From the NCBI GenBank assembly GCA_009923375.1, contig RFTO01000034.1, positions 1-9,691 on the forward strand: 9,691 bases of DNA, read 5' to 3'. The stretch comes from Actinomycetota bacterium (lineage in GTDB: Bacteria; Actinomycetota; Actinomycetes; S36-B12; UBA5976). Below the pieces are notes generated by a model that was given only the letters and a program-made list of their open reading frames with translations, did no database searches and was not told the DNA's origin. Shown piece after piece: positions 7,372 to 9,691 of this stretch (the first letter of the stretch is position 1; each line of letters starts with the position of its first letter). The translations under genes and the position numbers were made by a program.

Positions 7372-7377
7372 AGCGTA
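7372..7377 (-). promoter_or_regulatory. Candidate -10 box of SRP RNA
   Basis: On the minus strand TACGCT (TANNNT) ends about 5-7 bases before the likely RNA start at 7367-7365. A TTTGCG at 7399-7394 could be a weak -35 with a 16-bp spacer. Confidence 0.45.
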
Positions 7378-7408
7378 AGCCAGTGCGCGGCAGCGCAAAT
7401 GGGGCGGG

Positions 7409-7414
7409 TAATCT
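7409..7414 (+). promoter_or_regulatory. Candidate -10 box of tRNA-Ser
   Basis: TAATCT lies 7 bp before the first base of tRNA-Ser, so the transcript would start at or next to the mature 5' end. No recognisable -35 box stands at the usual distance. The site shares the 50-bp divergent region with the SRP RNA promoter. Confidence 0.45.
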
Positions 7415-7421
7415 TCGCGAC

Positions 7422-7509
7422 GGAGGTTTCGCCTAGTGGCCTAGGGCGCACGCTTGGAAAGCGTGTTGGGGGCAACTCCTCAGGGGTTCAAATCCCCTAA
7501 CCTCCGCCA
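7422..7509 (+). tRNA. tRNA-Ser (anticodon GGA)
   Basis: A class II tRNA of 88 bases. The acceptor stem is GGAGGTT (7422-7428) with AACCTCC, then discriminator G and encoded CCA (7507-7509). The anticodon arm is CACGC, loop TTGGAAA, GCGTG, giving anticodon GGA, which reads UCC and UCU. The long variable arm (TGGGGGCAACTCCTC region) is typical of serine tRNAs, and the T arm is AGGGG, TTCAAAT, CCCCT. It is divergent from the SRP RNA gene and followed within about 10 bp by a strong hairpin. Confidence 0.97.
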
Positions 7510-7516
7510 GTTGAAC

Positions 7517-7562
7517 GACAGAATCACCGCAGTTGCTGATGTGACTGCGGTGATTCGTCTTT
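7517..7562 (+). terminator. Hairpin terminator between tRNA-Ser and the convergent SDR gene
   Basis: A perfect 13-bp inverted repeat, GAATCACCGCAGT (7521-7533) and ACTGCGGTGATTC (7544-7556), encloses a 10-base loop. Three more pairs form if A7520 bulges. On the plus strand it is followed by TCTTTC, a short T-tract, so it should end the tRNA-Ser transcript. On the minus strand the downstream T content is poorer, but the stem could still serve the SDR gene, whose stop is 20 bp away. Confidence 0.8.
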
Positions 7563-7581
7563 CAGGTGCTTGTGCGTCGCC

Positions 7582-8256
7582 TCACATCTCGAGCATGGAC
7601 TGCCAAGCCGACGCCTCTCCCGCGGTCTGAGCAGCGAGCATGCAGAACGAGTCTGCGATCAATCCAGGATCGAGTGCGCTGCCTGGCTTTATGGAGCCGT
7701 TGACCATCACCATCGCAACATGGATGCCCTTTGGTCGCCAGGCCTTATCCAATGCGAGCGCGAGGTTTCGCAATGCCGCCTTCTGCAGACCGAGCGCGGT
7801 GCTGGCATTCATCGGCTTATCTGCTGAGCCACCGCCAGTGAAGAGAATCGTGCCGATGCCGGCGTCGAGCATCGCCGGTGCGACAGCCTGCGCCATCACC
7901 AAACCTGCGATGCAACCCGACATCAATCCATGCGCCACTTGCTCTGCAGTGACATCAAGTGGGCCGCCGGGAATCCATTCGCTCACATTGAAATGCGCGA
8001 TGGTCGGCGCACCCATCTGCGCGGTGACATCGTGGATCGCCGCACTCAAGGAGTCAGGCTCCGCTGCATCCGCCGCAGCCCACATTGCCCGCGGCGCATG
8101 TGGTGCACGAGCGTGTAAATCGTCTGTAAGCTCCACAAGCCGCTGCTCAGTCCGGCCGATCAGCGCGACATGCGCCCCCTGCTCGGCCATTCGCACCGCT
8201 GTCTCAAAGGAGACGCCTGGTCCCGCGCCAACGACAAGATAACGCTCGTTACTCAC
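7582..8256 (-). CDS. SDR-fold protein with degenerate catalytic site
   Basis: A 224-residue short-chain dehydrogenase/reductase-like protein. The Rossmann opening VVGAGPGVSF (8-17) keeps two glycines of TGxxxGxG, with the third replaced by Ser, and R35 in IGRT is well placed to favour NADP(H). The catalytic tetrad is largely absent. Only K159 of the YxxxK motif remains: the Tyr position is L155, the Ser position falls in a triple Gly (141-143), and the Asn position falls in SGC (113-115). Related SDRs with the same LGLQKAALR-type helix are, as I recall, widespread in actinobacteria. It may bind nucleotide without classical SDR chemistry, or use other residues. It begins with GTG overlapping the aldolase stop by four bases (GTGA), so the two are very likely co-translated. 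Substrate unknown. Confidence 0.88.
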   Translation of the reverse strand: MSNERYLVVGAGPGVSFETAVRMAEQGAHVALIGRTEQRLVELTDDLHARAPHAPRAMWAAADAAEPDSLSAAIHDVTAQMGAPTIAHFNVSEWIPGGPLDVTAEQVAHGLMSGCIAGLVMAQAVAPAMLDAGIGTILFTGGGSADKPMNASTALGLQKAALRNLALALDKAWRPKGIHVAMVMVNGSIKPGSALDPGLIADSFCMLAAQTAGEASAWQSMLEM

Positions 8257-9329
8257 ACACTCACCGTAGACATCTCAGCTGCGATTGCGGAGGCGAATGC
8301 ATCAATGTCAGCTTCCGTGGTGTCCCAGGACGCCATCCAGCGGACTTCGCCGGTCACTTCGTTCCAGGTGTAGAAGCGGAACTGCCTCTGCAGTCGCTCA
8401 GTCACATCGCGCGGCAGGATCGCGAACACAGCATTTGCATCCACACTGCGACAAATGGTCACGCCCGGGACATCGCGGACGGCAGTTTCCAAACGCTTCG
8501 CCATCGCATTGGCGTTGAGGGCGTTGTGCTTCCACACATCGCCTTCGAAGAGGGCGACCATCTGGGCGGACACGAAACGCATCTTGCTGGCCAGCTGCAT
8601 CGCACCCTTGCGCAGATACTCGATTCCTTGCACAGCATCGGGATTCAACACCACGATCGCCTCGGCGCCGACAGCGCCGATCTTGGTGCCGCCCAAACTC
8701 ACGACATCCACACCGGCATCGGTGGTGAACTCGCGGAAACCTGTGCCGAGTGCGGCAGCGGCATTAGACAAACGTGCGCCGTCCATATGCAGGTTCAGTC
8801 CGAGTGAGTGAGCGTGCTCGCTGATCGCGACGACCTCCGCTGCGGTGTAGACAGTGCCGAGTTCGGTGGAGTTCGTAATCGTCACTGCACCCGGCTGCGC
8901 CCGATGTTGGTCGCCGAATCCCCACGCCTGCGCATCGATCAAATCCGGTGTCAACTTTCCATCGGGGGTGTCCACCAAATGGAGCTTGAATCCGCCGGTG
9001 CGCTCCGGCGCTCCGCCTTCATCAGCCTGAACATGTGCACTGCTTGCGCAGACCACGGCTTCCCATCGATGCAGCATCGACTGCAATGCCACAACATTCG
9101 CGCCGGTGCCGTTGAACATCGGAAACACTTCAGCCTTAGGCCCGAATAGATCCTTGATGACCTCGCCCAATCGCGCGGTGTAAACATCCTCGCCATACGC
9201 AACCTGGTGGCCGCCATTGGCATCCAGCATGGCCTGCATGACTGCGGGGTGGCCGCCTGCATAGTTGTCCGAGGCAAAACCGCGCCAGTTGAGATCGTGC
9301 AGTTGCTTTGAATCCTGCAGTGACGTCAC
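8253..9329 (-). CDS. Low-specificity threonine aldolase / beta-eliminating lyase family PLP enzyme
   Basis: A 358-residue fold-type I PLP enzyme. FASDNYAGGHPAVM (18-31) and YGEDVYTARL (45-54) are typical of the threonine aldolase family. H99 in SSAHVQADEGG should stack on the cofactor, D183 in HMDGARL should pair with the pyridine nitrogen, and K216 in SLGGTKIG is the Schiff-base lysine. The family cleaves L-threonine or L-allo-threonine to glycine and acetaldehyde; related members act on other beta-hydroxy amino acids, so the symbol is left open. The GTG start at 9329 is supported by AAGGGA (9343-9338) 8 bases upstream and by the GTGA overlap with the preceding reading frame. The 3' end overlaps the SDR gene the same way, giving a chain of coupled genes. 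Confidence 0.92.
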   Translation of the reverse strand: MTSLQDSKQLHDLNWRGFASDNYAGGHPAVMQAMLDANGGHQVAYGEDVYTARLGEVIKDLFGPKAEVFPMFNGTGANVVALQSMLHRWEAVVCASSAHVQADEGGAPERTGGFKLHLVDTPDGKLTPDLIDAQAWGFGDQHRAQPGAVTITNSTELGTVYTAAEVVAISEHAHSLGLNLHMDGARLSNAAAALGTGFREFTTDAGVDVVSLGGTKIGAVGAEAIVVLNPDAVQGIEYLRKGAMQLASKMRFVSAQMVALFEGDVWKHNALNANAMAKRLETAVRDVPGVTICRSVDANAVFAILPRDVTERLQRQFRFYTWNEVTGEVRWMASWDTTEADIDAFASAIAAEMSTVSV

Positions 9330-9475
9330 GCCGCGATTCCCTTCGAAGATTCGATCACCGGCGCCAGCTTCTTGCGTAGCGCTTCGTAGAACACATTCAG
9401 CGGGAATTCATCGTCGAGTACCGCGTCCACCAGCACCTTCGGCTGCGCCGAGAGGTCGATGGCGCGCGAGGCCCA
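9326..9475 (-). pseudogene. Orphan C-terminal segment of an unidentified protein
   Basis: From about 9475 to the TGA at 9328-9326 the minus strand encodes a sensible, charged, helical-looking stretch of about 48 residues (AIDLSAQPKVLVDAVLDDEF, then an FYEALRKKL helix, ending SSKGIAA). It ends in a four-base overlap with the aldolase start, as a genuine operon gene would. I do not recognise the family. Further upstream in the same frame the translation is Trp/Cys/Arg-rich nonsense, because that DNA codes for a permease in another frame. It therefore looks like the tail of a gene whose front is missing, joined to the permease by deletion, rearrangement or assembly error. A very short gene starting at an internal GTG (9477-9475) is possible but less likely. 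Confidence 0.5.
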
Positions 9476-9691
9476 CACCGATGCCGTAACCGATGAAACC
9501 GACAGAAAAAGCCTGCAGGAGCACCATGCCGGCCAGCGTGGAGTTTGGTGCCCCCATGGCTTTGAAGGCCGCAAGAAACCGCAAGTTATCGTGAACAAAT
9601 AGGTAAAATGTCTGGCCTGCAATCGCTATACCCACGATCACACCAAGGATCACCACCGTGCCGAAGGAGATGGGGATGCCCGTATTTCTAA
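9408..9691 (-). CDS. DevC/FtsX-family ABC transporter permease, partial and frame-broken
   Basis: The frame is open to the right edge of the window, so the 5' end is missing. Reading inward it gives RNTGIPISFGTVVILGVIVG, then AIAGQTFYLF, NLRFLAAFKAMGAPN and VGFIGYGIGVGLA. These are two membrane helices and the charged loop typical of DevC-like permeases of the FtsX/MacB superfamily, which partner an ATPase and often an adaptor in export. Homology stops near 9465-9475. Beyond it the frame gives only an Arg/Gly-rich tail, RHRPLGAAEGAGGRGTRR, and stops at 9408. The usual large remainder of this domain, with at least one more hydrophobic helix, is absent. The GTG at 9656 is not a credible start because similarity continues upstream of it. 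Confidence 0.72.
   Translation of the reverse strand, partial: RNTGIPISFGTVVILGVIVGIAIAGQTFYLFVHDNLRFLAAFKAMGAPNSTLAGMVLLQAFSVGFIGYGIGVGLARHRPLGAAEGAGGRGTRR

Noticed and set aside
9656..9691. GTG at 9656 as true start of the permease
   Set aside because: The frame stays open to the window edge and the upstream residues RNTGIPISFGT are conserved in DevC-type permeases, so the gene enters from outside.

Overview
The window looks like chromosomal DNA of a moderately GC-rich actinobacterium (Actinomycetota). The evidence is the gene content, the aspartokinase with a Corynebacterium-type internal start, several starts that look leaderless or use GTG, and a gene order that, from memory, is a compressed version of the Mycobacterium tuberculosis stretch from ponA2 (Rv3682) to dnaZX (Rv3721c). 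I cannot place it more narrowly; a small free-living aquatic lineage would fit the tight packing, but that is a guess.

Layout. (1) 1-2137, plus strand: the 3' part of a class A penicillin-binding protein gene, then a membrane-anchored metallophosphoesterase. (2) 2139-2215, minus strand: tRNA-Pro(CGG), convergent with the phosphoesterase and one base from its stop. (3) 2365-7251, minus strand: a compact cluster transcribed right to left, dnaX, recR, lysC (aspartokinase, with a probable internally initiated beta subunit), asd. Gaps are 5 bp, 2 bp and a 4-bp overlap. It joins clamp loading and recombinational repair to the first two steps of the aspartate pathway (lysine/diaminopimelate, threonine, methionine). 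(4) About 7274-7509: the SRP 4.5S RNA gene (minus) and tRNA-Ser(GGA) (plus), divergent across about 50 bp. A strong hairpin terminator follows tRNA-Ser. (5) 7582-9329, minus strand: a low-specificity threonine-aldolase-type PLP enzyme and an SDR-fold protein that lacks the catalytic Ser and Tyr, joined by a GTGA overlap. (6) 9326-9691, minus strand: a DevC/FtsX-type ABC permease enters from the window edge and loses its frame near 9470. The other frame then carries an unrelated hydrophilic C-terminus whose stop overlaps the aldolase start.

Most of the window is ordinary housekeeping DNA. I do not see a new defence, mobile or biosynthetic system. The points worth a second look are the internal start in lysC, the permease junction at the right edge, the catalytically degenerate SDR coupled to the aldolase, the absence of ybaB between dnaX and recR, and the short RNA promoters that seem to lack -35 boxes.
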